Source of the DNA: Bacteroidota bacterium
GTDB taxonomy: Bacteria > Bacteroidota > Bacteroidia > Chitinophagales > Chitinophagaceae
Assembly: GCA_023437225.1 (NCBI GenBank)
Contig: JAEZGS010000017.1
Coordinates: forward strand, 248,001-312,000
Direction: 5' to 3'
DNA length: 64,000 nt
Part shown: positions 45,659-56,400 of the stretch, piece by piece
How positions within the stretch are numbered: position 1 is the stretch's first letter
How the letters are laid out: the number at the start of each line of letters is the position of its first letter
Translations under genes and position numbers: made by a program
Notes under the pieces: model-generated
The model's database searches: none
Told to the model about the DNA's origin: nothing
The model's input: only the letters and a program-made list of their open reading frames with translations

Positions 45659-48335
45659 TGGCTTCTATGAATTTTCTTAGATTATTGTTGAATTCTTTTT
45701 CGCGGAGCAGGTCTTCGAGATTTAGATGCATTCGAAATCTCCAATAATGCTTTGGTACTGCCGGTACGTTGATCCTCTCTTCCTGAGCATCCTCCCTTCT
45801 TATCTGCTCATCCATGCCCAACAAGTCCTGCAATTGGAAAATGCTCCACATTGCGGGCGAATACAGGTGCTGGAGGATAATCGCTTTATTGATCCAATCT
45901 TCACAGGTACGGGGCGCTTCTCCCCATTGCCCCAGTTCCATGTTGTAAAAACGCTGTGTAGCTGCGCGATCTTCTTCCCACCATCCACGAATAGTACTCA
46001 TGTCATGTGTGGAAGGCGTAACTACCGAAAGATAGGGAGCGGCACCAGGATGGAAAAATTCCTTACCTGGCTGCTTTGGCATCCGCTGAATTTCCAGGCT
46101 CAAAATACCAAGCTGCTTCATGACTTCAGGAACACAATGGGGAACAAGCCCGAGGTCCTCACCGCAGATCAACATGTTAGTTGCACTCTTCAACGCAGGA
46201 AGTTTTTTCATTGCCTCTTCCATCCAGTATGCATCCTGCCGGCGGAAGAAATAGTCAATGTAAAGTTCACTTAAGTGATACTGCATGTGTGGATCGAGGT
46301 GCCTGTAAGAGATCGTCCTGTCGATACCGAATCTGAAATGGAAAGCATTCTCCATCGTGTCATCTCTGAACAGGATGACATTTGAGATCAGATCGAATAG
46401 TCCCTGCTTTATGTAATTGTTCTCCTCGTTTTCTTCAAAGGTTGAAAAGTGCTGTTCAACTTTACGCTGGGTATCAAATGCGTCTTTAAGTTGGTAGTGG
46501 CCATCTGCTGTTGGTTCAAGATACTCCAGAATAGAGTGTTGTCTTTCCCCGAACATTTCGTTCAATACGGCATCATTGATGTATGGCAAACAAAATCTAT
46601 CAGGATTGAACCACATCCCTCTTTGAGAAAATTCGAAAGGATAAACAGGTCTTGCCGGAACAAAGCGGCCCATTATGCCTTCCACCGCATGGAGCGGGAT
46701 ACTCCATATTCTGAAAAAGCCAAGTATATGATCGATCCGAAACGCATCGAAATAATTGCTCATTTGCACAAACCTGCGATGCCACCACTCAAAACTGTTT
46801 TCAGACATCTTCTCCCAATTATATGTCGGGAAGCCCCAGTTCTGGCCCTTTACAGCAAATCCATCCGGCGGTGCGCCAGCCTGTTGGTCCATATGATACA
46901 GCTCCGGCTCAATCCATGCATCACAGCTATACCGGTAAACCCCAATTGGAATGTCACCTTTAATGATGATGCCATTCTTGTGAGCATATTCCACCGCGTC
47001 TCTTAGTTGCAGATGCAGGTGAAATTGCAGGTAATATTGAAAAGCAATTTCGTCGTAGTGTTTTGCCCTAGGTGAAACGTATTTTTCTATGGCTGCCTTA
47101 TCGTAATTGCTATATATTTTCCACGTAGTAAAGTCTGAACTGCCATTCTTGTCACGCAGGTAACAAAAAGCTGCATAAGGAACGAGCCAATGCCTGTTTG
47201 CATCAAAAAAATTAAGGAAGTCATCATCTTTCAGAAACTCTTCCTTTTGAACATTGAAAAGTTCACGGGCGGTAGAAAGCTTGAATCGAAGCACTTGCTC
47301 ATAATCGATAGCACTAAGTTCATTTAACTGCTTTTGCTTTTTCTTCAGCGGCTTAATAAGGTCTGCATGCTTCTTTCCTGCAGCGCTTGCAAGTCGCAAG
47401 TAGATAGGATGCAATGCAAAAGCAGAGATAGCAGCATATGGATAAGAATCCGTCCAGCTACGGGTAGCAGTTGTGTCATTCACGGGAAGAACCTGGATCA
47501 GTTTCAACCCCGCACGCTTTGCCCAGTCGGCTAATAATTTTATATCTGAGAATTCGCCGATGCCGAAAGAATCTTTTGAACGCAGACTGAATACCGGGAT
47601 CGATACGCCGGCGCCCTTCCAGTTACTATTAGGAAGATGTACGAAGCCATCATGAAGTATGGTCAGTTGATCCGCATGAATGACCTCTCGTAGTCGGCGA
47701 TTGGATCCCAGTTCATACTTTATAAACTGCTTTTTTGAAACATCGTAAACACCGTATTTGTAGTCGAGCGGAAGGTCTTCATTTGGCAGTTGAAGCGAAG
47801 CCGTCCAATATCCGTTTTCTTTGGACAACAGAACGGGTGAATCGGTGTTCCAGTTGGAAAGCGACTGGCCGCTGCCAATCAGGCAAACCACCTGGTTCTT
47901 TTCAAGCAGTGGAGCCTGTATTTTGAAAATATGATTGAAGTTCTTTGCCTTTTTTACTTTGATCCTGGTTTCGTTTTCCTTCAACAGTGTTTTCTGAAAC
48001 GGGTCCGCATAAAAGATATTTTCGTACTCACCCGCATGATTCCAACTGTCGAAGATCTGAAGATGCTCAACAGAATGCTCTGAAATCCGAATGCATTTCA
48101 TCTGGCCTCCCTCGGGAATGGAAAGCCCCCCTTCTGTGTGAAGTATATACCTGTATTTTAGTTCAGGAACTTGAGAAACATCAACATCTATGAAGCCATG
48201 CCAGAATTCGGCACTGAAATAAGTCAGAGCAAGAGCATTCGAAGAGTTACCTGCACCCAATACCGCAAGATTCCCGCACAACGATAAACGCTGGCCAGGC
48301 ACTGTACCAAACCTGATGTAAAAATCTATTCTCAT
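45648..48335 (-). CDS. malQ: 4-alpha-glucanotransferase (GH77) with two N-terminal starch-binding domains
   Basis: 895 residues. Two CBM20-like modules (about 1-100 and 125-225, e.g. C-G-N-L-A-V-L-G and G-S-G-Q-S-L-S-N-W) precede the GH77 barrel. Catalytic residues visible: nucleophile Asp in F-R-I-D-H, acid/base Glu in C-G-E-D-L-G and Asp in S-T-H-D-M. This is the DPE2-like architecture, which disproportionates maltose with glycogen-like glucans. Cytosolic: no signal peptide. First gene of a two-gene unit with the epimerase. Confidence 0.93.
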   Translation of the reverse strand: MRIDFYIRFGTVPGQRLSLCGNLAVLGAGNSSNALALTYFSAEFWHGFIDVDVSQVPELKYRYILHTEGGLSIPEGGQMKCIRISEHSVEHLQIFDSWNHAGEYENIFYADPFQKTLLKENETRIKVKKAKNFNHIFKIQAPLLEKNQVVCLIGSGQSLSNWNTDSPVLLSKENGYWTASLQLPNEDLPLDYKYGVYDVSKKQFIKYELGSNRRLREVIHADQLTILHDGFVHLPNSNWKGAGVSIPVFSLRSKDSFGIGEFSDIKLLADWAKRAGLKLIQVLPVNDTTATRSWTDSYPYAAISAFALHPIYLRLASAAGKKHADLIKPLKKKQKQLNELSAIDYEQVLRFKLSTARELFNVQKEEFLKDDDFLNFFDANRHWLVPYAAFCYLRDKNGSSDFTTWKIYSNYDKAAIEKYVSPRAKHYDEIAFQYYLQFHLHLQLRDAVEYAHKNGIIIKGDIPIGVYRYSCDAWIEPELYHMDQQAGAPPDGFAVKGQNWGFPTYNWEKMSENSFEWWHRRFVQMSNYFDAFRIDHILGFFRIWSIPLHAVEGIMGRFVPARPVYPFEFSQRGMWFNPDRFCLPYINDAVLNEMFGERQHSILEYLEPTADGHYQLKDAFDTQRKVEQHFSTFEENEENNYIKQGLFDLISNVILFRDDTMENAFHFRFGIDRTISYRHLDPHMQYHLSELYIDYFFRRQDAYWMEEAMKKLPALKSATNMLICGEDLGLVPHCVPEVMKQLGILSLEIQRMPKQPGKEFFHPGAAPYLSVVTPSTHDMSTIRGWWEEDRAATQRFYNMELGQWGEAPRTCEDWINKAIILQHLYSPAMWSIFQLQDLLGMDEQIRREDAQEERINVPAVPKHYWRFRMHLNLEDLLREKEFNNNLRKFIEASGR

Positions 48336-48414
48336 AAAGCAATTAAGTAGTCAGCGAATGTATTACAAAGTGTACAAATAACACAATAGATTTCCAATAG
48401 GCGTAACGGCACTG

Positions 48415-48441
48415 AAAATGCCCGGACTATCCAGGCATTTT
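48415..48441 (-). terminator. Terminator of the small membrane-protein gene
   Basis: AAAATGCCcGG (48415-48425) pairs with CCaGGCATTTT (48431-48441), one mismatch, 5-nt loop, T-rich on both strands. It lies between the 52-residue gene (48470-48628) and malQ. Confidence 0.65.
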
Positions 48442-48469
48442 TATAAGGTAAAGCGAAGGATAAATTTGA

Positions 48470-48628
48470 TTAGATGATGTCCATAGCCAACACAAAGAAT
48501 GTGCAAACAAACGGAAGCGTGAGTGTCAACAATTCACCCTTGAACATATAAACCAGAATGAAGGCGAGCACAGAAGCAAAGAACAGGATCCAGTACAATC
48601 CTCTCGATCTCTTTTGAGTTTGCATCAT
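48470..48628 (-). CDS. Small two-helix membrane protein (52 residues)
   Basis: Not a known family to me. Starts M-M-Q-T-Q-K-R-S-R-G, then two hydrophobic helices (L-Y-W-I-L-F-F-A-S-V-L-A-F-I-L-V and L-P-F-V-C-T-F-F-V-L-A-M) around a short K-G-E-L-L loop; ends D-I-I. The positive N terminus predicts both ends in the cytoplasm. Supported as a gene by a TATTTTCG near-consensus -7 box 13 bp upstream (48642-48649, minus) and by a downstream terminator. An alternative start is the second ATG. Confidence 0.6.
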   Translation of the reverse strand: MMQTQKRSRGLYWILFFASVLAFILVYMFKGELLTLTLPFVCTFFVLAMDII

Positions 48629-48669
48629 GAAAAATTTTGGGCGAAAATAAGGGTTTTGATTTATTTATT

Positions 48670-49896
48670 TCAATTACCGCTTCCTGTAAAGCTGTCTAAA
48701 CTAACGGTTTCTGGTTTTTCTATTACCAGGGATTGCTTCAATCGCATGGCTACCGGTTGTTCTCCTTTACTTGCCGGTGTCCAGTTAGGCATCGCTTCAA
48801 ATTGAAGTTCTAATTTTTCATTGAGCGCGTCATTTCCTCCCTTCAGCACCTTTGCGTACGCAGGCTTTCCTTCGCGATCAATAATAAAATCAATAAGGAT
48901 AAATGTCTTTTTCTGATCTTTTTCCAGGTATGAAATCATTTCCCGGCTCATTTTATCTATGAATTCCTGGAATGCAGCATTGCCACCGGGAAAAAGTGGT
49001 AATCGGTCAACCGACTTCGCCAGCTCCTCCTCTTTGAATTCTTTCCGTGGTCGTTCTTTTTTTACAGGTACTACTAGTTTGGCTGCAGCTTCTATTTCCT
49101 CCCTTTCTTCATCTGCTGTAAGCGTGCGGTCCACAACATAGCGGCCTTTCTTGTTAACCATTACCACGGGCACTCGTTTTGTCTTGTCGAAAAATTCATA
49201 TGCCTGTTTAAGTTCGGCAACAAGCGGAGCATATTCCGGAAAGTCGCGAAGATATTTGGTCAGATAAGTAGCACTCTTCTGATTCTTAAATTGTATAGGA
49301 AAGATATGTACCGGGATGAATTCCTGCCCCTGGTTCCGTGCGTGCGCGGCAAGAATGTATAACTCCTCAATCTGATTATCTGTGATGGGTATACATCCTG
49401 TTGTTACACAACTGCCATGAATGTATATATCACCGCCTGGTTGAAGACTGTCACTTAAGATCTTGTCCGAATTATTTGGGTAATTCAGACCGAGACTTAA
49501 ATGATAAGCGCTTCTTGGATTAAATTCATTGATGTAATAAAAACCTTCGGGTACCTGGTAATCTCCCTGCATTCGCTTGGGACCGAGTGATCCGGCAAGT
49601 GCACAAACCTTGTACGTCTTAAAGAGCCGATATTTCTCGTTATTGTTGTATCTAACCCACACTTCTAACTGGCTATCGTACTTAAAGGATCTCAGATACA
49701 CAGACTTCACCGGCCACGGCAGATTTTTTGCCTTAAACTGTTTTACCAGCGTGTCTTCTTTACGCTTGAGTGCTTCACTAATTCTCGGGAAACTTCTTTG
49801 GTATTCAATGAAGTTGAAACTGGAGGCGGCGCCCTGGGCCAATCCTGCAATTGACAAAGACATTATGAACAAGGTTAAAAAGCATTTCCTCAGCAT
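48670..49896 (-). CDS. YafK-like L,D-transpeptidase-fold protein fused to a TonB C-terminal domain
   Basis: 408 residues from ATG 49896, which gives a signal peptide (M-L-R-K-C-F-L-T-L-F-I-M-S-L-S-I-A-G). The frame is open to 50154, but those 86 codons run into hppD on the same strand and carry no recognisable sequence. Residues ~60-240 are the YkuD/YafK fold with the catalytic stretch I-H-G-S-C-V-T-T-G-C-I. Residues ~320-400 match the TonB C-terminal fold (F-I-D-R-E-G-like strand, P-A-Y-A-K-V-L-K-G-G, M-P-N-W-T-P-A). YafK-type enzymes act on peptidoglycan cross-links; the TonB domain could contact an outer-membrane protein. Periplasmic. Confidence 0.82.
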   Translation of the reverse strand: MLRKCFLTLFIMSLSIAGLAQGAASSFNFIEYQRSFPRISEALKRKEDTLVKQFKAKNLPWPVKSVYLRSFKYDSQLEVWVRYNNNEKYRLFKTYKVCALAGSLGPKRMQGDYQVPEGFYYINEFNPRSAYHLSLGLNYPNNSDKILSDSLQPGGDIYIHGSCVTTGCIPITDNQIEELYILAAHARNQGQEFIPVHIFPIQFKNQKSATYLTKYLRDFPEYAPLVAELKQAYEFFDKTKRVPVVMVNKKGRYVVDRTLTADEEREEIEAAAKLVVPVKKERPRKEFKEEELAKSVDRLPLFPGGNAAFQEFIDKMSREMISYLEKDQKKTFILIDFIIDREGKPAYAKVLKGGNDALNEKLELQFEAMPNWTPASKGEQPVAMRLKQSLVIEKPETVSLDSFTGSGN

Positions 49897-49987
49897 ACAC
49901 AGGGCCTTACAAAGCTGCATTAACGCGGAATTTAATGGGTTATTCTTTCCAGCGATAAAATTAGGAAAAATGCCTGTCATGCCGCCG

Positions 49988-51118
49988 TTAAAGGTTCCCT
50001 CTTTTTTGCTGTTCTCTTTCAATGGCTTCAAACAATGCCTTGAAATTTCCCTTGCCGAAACTCTTTGCGCCTTTTCGCTGAATGATCTCGAAGAAAACAG
50101 TTGGCCTGTCTTGCACAGGTCTTGTAAATATCTGCAATAAGTACCCTTCGTCATCCCGATCTACAAGAATGCCAAGCTTCTTCAGCGGCTGCAGGTCTTC
50201 ATCGATCGTCCCCACCCGCTCTAAAAGATCATCGTAATAACTTGTTGGCACCTGAAGAAATTCAACCCCGCGGGACTTTAATTCGGAAACGGTATGAACG
50301 ATGTCGTTTGTTGCCATTGCAACATGCTGGCAACCTTCACCCTCATAGTATTCAAGGTATTCTTCGATCTGTGATTTTTTCTTTCCCTCTGCAGGTTCGT
50401 TGATCGGGAATTTCACATAACCGTTACCATTGCTCATCACTTTACTCATAAGGGCAGAGTATTCCGTTGAAATGTCGTTATCGTCAAAACTCAGGATATT
50501 TCTAAAGCCCATTACCTCTTCATAAAACCTGACCCATTTGTTCATTTGGTTCCAACCTACATTGCCAACACAGTGATCTACATAAAGAAGTCCCGTAGGT
50601 GGCGGATTGTAAGAAGGTGTCCACGCTTCAAAACCCGGCATGAAAACTCCATGATAATTTTTTCTTTCTATAAACAGGTGCACTGTATCGCCATATGTAT
50701 GTATACCGCTCATTACAAATCTTCCGTTTTCGTCATTTCCTTCCATTGGCTCCAGGTAGGATTTCGCACCGCGGTTGGTTGTTTCTTTCCATACACGAAC
50801 GGCATCGTCAACTCGTAATGCCAAAGAACGTACGCCATCTCCATGTCGTTTAACATGTTCGCTTATGTAAGAATCAGAATGAAGTGATGACGTGAATACC
50901 AATGTGAGTTTTTCCTGGCGTACGGCATAACTTACCGTATTTCTATTACCCGTTTCAGGCCCGCAATATGCAAGCGATTGAAAACCGAATGCAGACTTAT
51001 AGTAATGAGCCGCCTGCTTCGCATTGCTGACATAAAACTCAACATAGTCGGTTCCTTCCAGTGGAAGGAAGTCGGTTTGAAAATCCGTCTTCGTGGCAAG
51101 ATCGTTCGTGGTTTGCAT
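49988..51118 (-). CDS. hppD: 4-hydroxyphenylpyruvate dioxygenase
   Basis: 376 residues, converts 4-hydroxyphenylpyruvate to homogentisate in tyrosine breakdown. Two vicinal-oxygen-chelate halves; the iron ligands are His182 (Y-V-D-H-C-V-G-N-V), His265 (E-G-C-Q-H-V-A-M) and Glu344 (F-F-E-I-I-Q-R-K-G). The C-terminal gating helix F-G-K-G-N-F-K-A-L-F-E-A-I-E is present. Homogentisate dioxygenase is not nearby. Divergent from purK. Confidence 0.96.
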   Translation of the reverse strand: MQTTNDLATKTDFQTDFLPLEGTDYVEFYVSNAKQAAHYYKSAFGFQSLAYCGPETGNRNTVSYAVRQEKLTLVFTSSLHSDSYISEHVKRHGDGVRSLALRVDDAVRVWKETTNRGAKSYLEPMEGNDENGRFVMSGIHTYGDTVHLFIERKNYHGVFMPGFEAWTPSYNPPPTGLLYVDHCVGNVGWNQMNKWVRFYEEVMGFRNILSFDDNDISTEYSALMSKVMSNGNGYVKFPINEPAEGKKKSQIEEYLEYYEGEGCQHVAMATNDIVHTVSELKSRGVEFLQVPTSYYDDLLERVGTIDEDLQPLKKLGILVDRDDEGYLLQIFTRPVQDRPTVFFEIIQRKGAKSFGKGNFKALFEAIEREQQKRGNL

Positions 51119-51161
51119 GTCAATGGTTTAATTCAACAAGTTAGGAAATTTAGGAAACAAC

Positions 51162-51169
51162 TACTTTTG
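51162..51169 (+). promoter_or_regulatory. -7 box (TActTTTG) for purK
   Basis: Exact TAnnTTTG match 14 bp before the purK ATG; only a weak TTAG at 51141-51144 as -33. Confidence 0.55.
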
Positions 51170-51183
51170 CGCAAAATCACATT

Positions 51184-52311
51184 ATGCAACGGATAGGAAT
51201 ACTCGGTGGTGGTCAACTCGGCAGGATGTTATTACAGGCAGCCGCTAATTATCCCGTTGAAACCTATGTGATGGAAAACGATGAAGAATGCCCGTCGGCA
51301 CATCTGTGTCATCACTTCACCAGGGGTGACATCCGCAACTATGATGATGTTGTTGCCTTCGGTTCCGGTCTCGATGCACTGACAATTGAAATTGAATCAG
51401 TGAACGAAGACGCTCTGGAACATCTGCAAGAAAGGGGAGTAAAAATATTTCCATCCCCTGCTGCATTACGCATCATCAAAAACAAGATCGTTCAAAAAAA
51501 GTTTTACGTGGAAACCGGTGCGTCTACTGCCGACTTTGTGGTTACTAACAGGTTGTCCGAATTAGTGTCATTTCAACACTTATTACCTGCAGCGCATAAG
51601 ATTGCCACTGGAGGATACGATGGTCGCGGTGTTCAGTTGATCCATACTGAATCGGATATGGCGAAAGGATTTGATGCACCGGCAATCCTTGAAAAGCTTG
51701 TGGACATTGAAAAAGAAGTAAGCGTCATAGTTGCCGTATCCACCGATGGATCCATCGTCACATATCCACCCGTTGATATGGTCTTTGATCCTGAACTGAA
51801 CCTTCTTGATTACCAGATAAGTCCAGCAGATCTGCCGGAAACAGTGCTTGATCAACTTAATGAGCTTGCCGTTCGCGTGGTTCGTGGGCTGAACAGTCCC
51901 GGACTTTTTGCAGTTGAAATGTTCGTCGACAAGCACGGACAAGTACTCGTGAATGAAACCGCACCGCGCGTTCATAACAGCGGTCATCACTCCATTGAAG
52001 CCAATTTTAGTTCACAGTTCGATATGCTGTGGCGTATCATGCTGGGTTATCCTTTGGGGAACACGCAGCATATTCAGCCTGCCGCTATAGTTAATTTGCT
52101 TGGAGCAGAAGGCTATTCTGGTCCGGTTACTTATGAAGGCCTCGAAGAGGTACTCAGAATGCCTGATGTCTTCGTTCATCTTTACGGAAAAAGAGAAACC
52201 AGGCCCGGCAGAAAGATGGGTCATGTTACCATTCTTAGCAAGGACCGGGAAAATTTAATTGACAGCGCTCATCTCATAAAAAAAACACTACGGGTCGTAA
52301 GCAGGAAATAG
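51184..52311 (+). CDS. purK: 5-(carboxyamino)imidazole ribonucleotide synthase
   Basis: 375-residue ATP-grasp enzyme: carboxylates AIR to N5-CAIR in purine synthesis. Start I-L-G-G-G-Q-L-G-R-M-L; ATP-grasp segments K-I-A-T-G-G-Y-D-G-R-G and E-M-F-V-D-K-H-G; substrate loop N-E-T-A-P-R-V-H-N-S-G-H-H-S. Works with PurE, whose gene lies 5.7 kb downstream beyond an efflux operon. Confidence 0.96.
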   Translation: MQRIGILGGGQLGRMLLQAAANYPVETYVMENDEECPSAHLCHHFTRGDIRNYDDVVAFGSGLDALTIEIESVNEDALEHLQERGVKIFPSPAALRIIKNKIVQKKFYVETGASTADFVVTNRLSELVSFQHLLPAAHKIATGGYDGRGVQLIHTESDMAKGFDAPAILEKLVDIEKEVSVIVAVSTDGSIVTYPPVDMVFDPELNLLDYQISPADLPETVLDQLNELAVRVVRGLNSPGLFAVEMFVDKHGQVLVNETAPRVHNSGHHSIEANFSSQFDMLWRIMLGYPLGNTQHIQPAAIVNLLGAEGYSGPVTYEGLEEVLRMPDVFVHLYGKRETRPGRKMGHVTILSKDRENLIDSAHLIKKTLRVVSRK

Positions 52312-52427
52312 CGTAATACGTCGTCAAACGCACATTAATTAAATTTATACCACTCAAATTAATTTCATCACGGAGGAAATAGCAATCATTTATTTTCGCC
52401 TGTTGTTAATTGTAATGAACTAACTAT

Positions 52428-53483
52428 ATGCTTAAGAGAGCGCTTTTTTCATTCCTGTTGTTCTCCGTTATCTTCATTTCCTGTAAAGAAGAAAAAAAAC
52501 CCGTTGCCGGTCCAGGTGCTGGTGGACCCGCTGGCCGTAATGCGCCGGTACAGGTTCAAGGGTATATTGTTAAGACCCGGTCACTTAGTGAAAACATTGA
52601 AGTTGCAGGAAGTCTTGCGCCTTTTGAAACAACCGAAATTCGGCCTGAAATTTCCGGTCGTGTTGTATCGGTAAACATCCCGGAGGGGCGCTTTGTGCAA
52701 AGAGGTGCTGTGTTGGTAAGGCTGTTTGATGGCGACCTCCAGGCACAATTAAGGAAATTACAGGTACAACTTTCTATTGCTGAAAAAACTGCCGAACGAC
52801 AAAAGGAGCTCTTGAAGATAAATGGTATCAGCCAACAGGAATACGATCTCAGTGAACTTCAGATCAACAACCTGAAAGCCGATATCCAGCTTATCCAGGT
52901 AGATATAAACCGCACACAGATACGCGCCCCTTTCAGCGGCCAGGTTGGATTGCGGAACATAAGTGTTGGAGCTTATATTACTCCGGCCAACACACTAACG
53001 ACCATCAGCCAGGTCGACAAATTGAAACTTGAATTTACCGTGCCCGAAAAATATAGTGAAGAAATGAAGCCGGGTAAATTGATTAAATTTAGGATCACCG
53101 GTCAGAAAGAAGAATTTTCGGCATCAGTTATTGCCACTGAAACAACCATCGAAGCAAACACCAGGAGCCTTCGTGTCAGGGCGGTGGTTAACGAACGCAA
53201 TAAATCTCTTGCATCCGGTGCATTTGCGAGTGTATCGCTGAACCTGGGCAGTAACAGCGAAGCGATTGTCGTTCCTACCCAGGCCGTAATACCACAGGCA
53301 CGTAATAAGCGCGTTGTGCTATATCGCAGTGGCCAACCCGAATACCAGGTTGTTACAACGGGCATCCGCGATTCAACCTTTGTAGAGATCACCGAAGGAT
53401 TGAACGTCGGCGATACCATACTGACAACAGGATTACTTGCGATCCGTCCCGAGAGTAAAGTGAAGCTCACTAAAGTTGATTAA
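52428..53483 (+). CDS. RND efflux periplasmic adaptor (AcrA/MexA type)
   Basis: 351 residues. Lipoprotein signal (M-L-K-R-A-L-F-S-F-L-L, lipobox F-I-S-C), Gly/Pro-rich spacer, then lipoyl halves (I-S-G-R-V-V-S-V-N-I-P-E-G and I-R-A-P-F-S-G-Q-V-G) around a short helical hairpin, beta-barrel and membrane-proximal domain. A TATTTTCG sequence at 52391-52398 (near -7 consensus) is a possible own promoter. First gene of a complete tripartite efflux operon. Confidence 0.92.
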   Translation: MLKRALFSFLLFSVIFISCKEEKKPVAGPGAGGPAGRNAPVQVQGYIVKTRSLSENIEVAGSLAPFETTEIRPEISGRVVSVNIPEGRFVQRGAVLVRLFDGDLQAQLRKLQVQLSIAEKTAERQKELLKINGISQQEYDLSELQINNLKADIQLIQVDINRTQIRAPFSGQVGLRNISVGAYITPANTLTTISQVDKLKLEFTVPEKYSEEMKPGKLIKFRITGQKEEFSASVIATETTIEANTRSLRVRAVVNERNKSLASGAFASVSLNLGSNSEAIVVPTQAVIPQARNKRVVLYRSGQPEYQVVTTGIRDSTFVEITEGLNVGDTILTTGLLAIRPESKVKLTKVD

Positions 53484-53496
53484 TCAAAGTCATTGT

Positions 53497-56400
53497 ATGA
53501 ACATATCGGAATTAAGCTTACGACGCCCCGTACTTGCCACCGTGTTGAACATAATTATTGTGTTGTTCGGAATCATCGGCTTCACATTCCTTGGCATACG
53601 CGATTATCCCGCCATTGATCCCCCCAACATAAATGTACGTACCTCCTACCCTGGCGCAAATGCGGACATCGTTGAATCGCAGATCACAGAGCCGCTCGAG
53701 AAAGCAATTAACGGTATCGCAGGTATCAAGAACATCACTTCTCTGAGTAGCCAGGGGACAAGCAATATAAATGTTGAATTTGATCTTGGCATTGACCTCG
53801 AGGCGGCAGCAAATGACGTGCGCGATAAAGTGTCCCAGGCAGTGCGTTCATTGCCGGCTGATCTTGACAATGTTCCGGTCGTCTCCAAAGCAGATGCCAG
53901 TTCAGATGCCATACTATCAATGACCGTTCAAAGCAATACAAAGAATCAGCTTCAGATAACGGAATATGCCAATAACGTCCTTGTTGAAAGACTGCAAACC
54001 ATTCCTGGTGTAAGTAGTATCCAGATATGGGGAGAGAAACGATATGCCATGCGTATCTGGTTCGATCCTGCAAAGCTGAGCGCTTACGGCCTTACACCCG
54101 ACGATGTGGAACAGGCACTGAATCGAGAAAACATAGAACTTCCTTCAGGTAAGATTTCAGGCAACGCAACGGAATTATCTGTAAGAACCTTTGGCCGACT
54201 TGTAACCGAAGAAGATTTCAACAACGTCATCATCAAAAATGTCAACGGCGCCGACATACGACTTAAGCAAATAGGCGAAGCAGTATTGGGTCCGGAAAAT
54301 GAAGAAACGATTCTGAAAGAAAGCGGCATCCCAATGATAGCCCTTGCACTGGTACCTCAGCCAGGTTCTAACTATGTTGCAATATCTGATGAATTCTACC
54401 GGAGACTTGATCAGCTGCGCAAGGAGATGCCCGAAGACATCAAGCTGAATATCGCGCTGGATCAGACAAAGTTTATCAAGAACTCTATAGCCGAAGTTGA
54501 AGAGACTCTTATCATCGCTTTCGTGCTTGTTGTATTGATCATTTACTTCTTTTTCCGCGACTGGCTTATTGCTATTCGTCCACTGATAGATATACCTGTG
54601 TCACTGATCGCTGCCTTCTTCATTATGTATCTGAGTGGCTTTACCATAAACGTACTTACGTTACTGGGCATCGTGCTGGCGACAGGGCTTGTTGTGGATG
54701 ACGGTATTGTTGTGACGGAAAACATTTATAAAAAGATTGAGCGGGGAATGCCCAAGTGGCAGGCAGCGAAAGAAGGATCCAAAGAGATATACTTTGCTGT
54801 TATCGCCACCTCAATTACACTTGCTGTGATCTTTCTGCCAATAGTTTTTTTACAGGGTTTTGTAGGACGATTGTTCCGTGAATTTGGTATCGTCGTAGCC
54901 GGTGCGGTACTGGTCTCTGCCTTTGTTTCATTGACACTTACGCCTGTATTGAATGTTTATCTTACACGAAAGAAGCATGGCCATTCGTGGCTGTATACGA
55001 AAACAGAGCCGTTCTTTCAATGGATGGAACGAAGCTATCATAATACTCTGCAGCGGTTCATGAAGTTCAAAGTGGCCGCTATAGCAATCATAGTTGCATG
55101 TTTTGCAATCATATATTTTATCGGTACAAACCTGCAATCCGAGCTCGCTCCCATGGAGGATAGAAGTCAGTTTCGTTTACAGGTAACAGCCCCGGAAGGA
55201 ACTGCGTTCGATTATATGGACAAGTATGTGGATGATCTGTCGCTGTTCATGGTAGATTCAATTCCCGAAAAAGAAATTGTTCTATCTGTTACAGCTCCGG
55301 GTTTTGCGGGTGCAGGGTCAGTGAACTCTGGATTTGTCCGGGTAGTATTGGTCGATCCTAAACTTCGGGAACGCTCACAACAGGAAATTGTTGATATGGT
55401 GAACAGAAACCTTGCTGGCTTTCCACAAGGGCGTGCTTTCGCAATTCAGGAACAAACGATCTCGGTAGGTCGCCGTGGTGGATTGCCGGTTCAGTTTGTA
55501 ATTCAGAACAACAACTTCGATAAGATCACTGAAGTATTACCGAAGTTCCTTGAAGAAGCCAACAAGAATCCAACATTTCAAGGGGTGGATGCAGACCTCA
55601 AGTTGAACAAGCCGGAGCTTAAGATCAATATCGACCGATTGAAAGCAAGTGAGCTTGGCGTTTCGGTTGGAGACATATCCAGAACACTTCAACTTGCGTT
55701 GAGTAACAGGCGACTCGGCTATTTCATCAAAGAAGGCAAACAATACCAGGTGATTGGCCAGGTTGCCAGAAATGAACGTGACGACCCCACAGATTTGAAA
55801 AACATCTATGTCCGTAACAATCGCAACGAGATCATTTCACTGGATAATCTCGTCACTATTACCGAAGAGATAACACCCCCAACCTTATATCACTTCAATC
55901 GCTATAAATCCGCCACAGTATCCGCCGGACTTGCTCCCGGGAAAACTCTTGGTGATGGGATCGAAGCAATGCGTGAAATTTCCGAACGTCTGCTGGACGA
56001 CAGCTTTGCAACTTCACTTGCTGGTGCATCGCGAGATTTTCAGGACAGTTCAAGCAATACATCGTTTGCATTTTTACTTGCGTTGGTATTGATCTTCCTG
56101 GTACTTGCTGCTCAATTTGAAAGCTTCATTGATCCGCTCGTGATCATGATCACGGTACCGCTCGCCATTGCGGGTGCAGTGCTGTCATTGTGGGCTTTCG
56201 GACATACATTAAATATCTTTTCACAGATCGGTATGATCATGCTCATCGGTCTTGTAACTAAGAATGGTATCTTGATTGTGGAATTTGCCAACAAAAAACA
56301 ATTGGAAGGTCTCACAAAATCACAGGCTGTATTAGAAGCCGCAACGGGTAGATTGAGACCAATCCTGATGACCAGTCTTGCTATGTCTTTAGGCGCGCTG

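Noticed and set aside
49897..50154. N-terminal 86-codon extension of the YafK/TonB protein
   Set aside because: It overlaps hppD on the same strand in another frame, lacks a signal, and a proper signal peptide begins at 49896.
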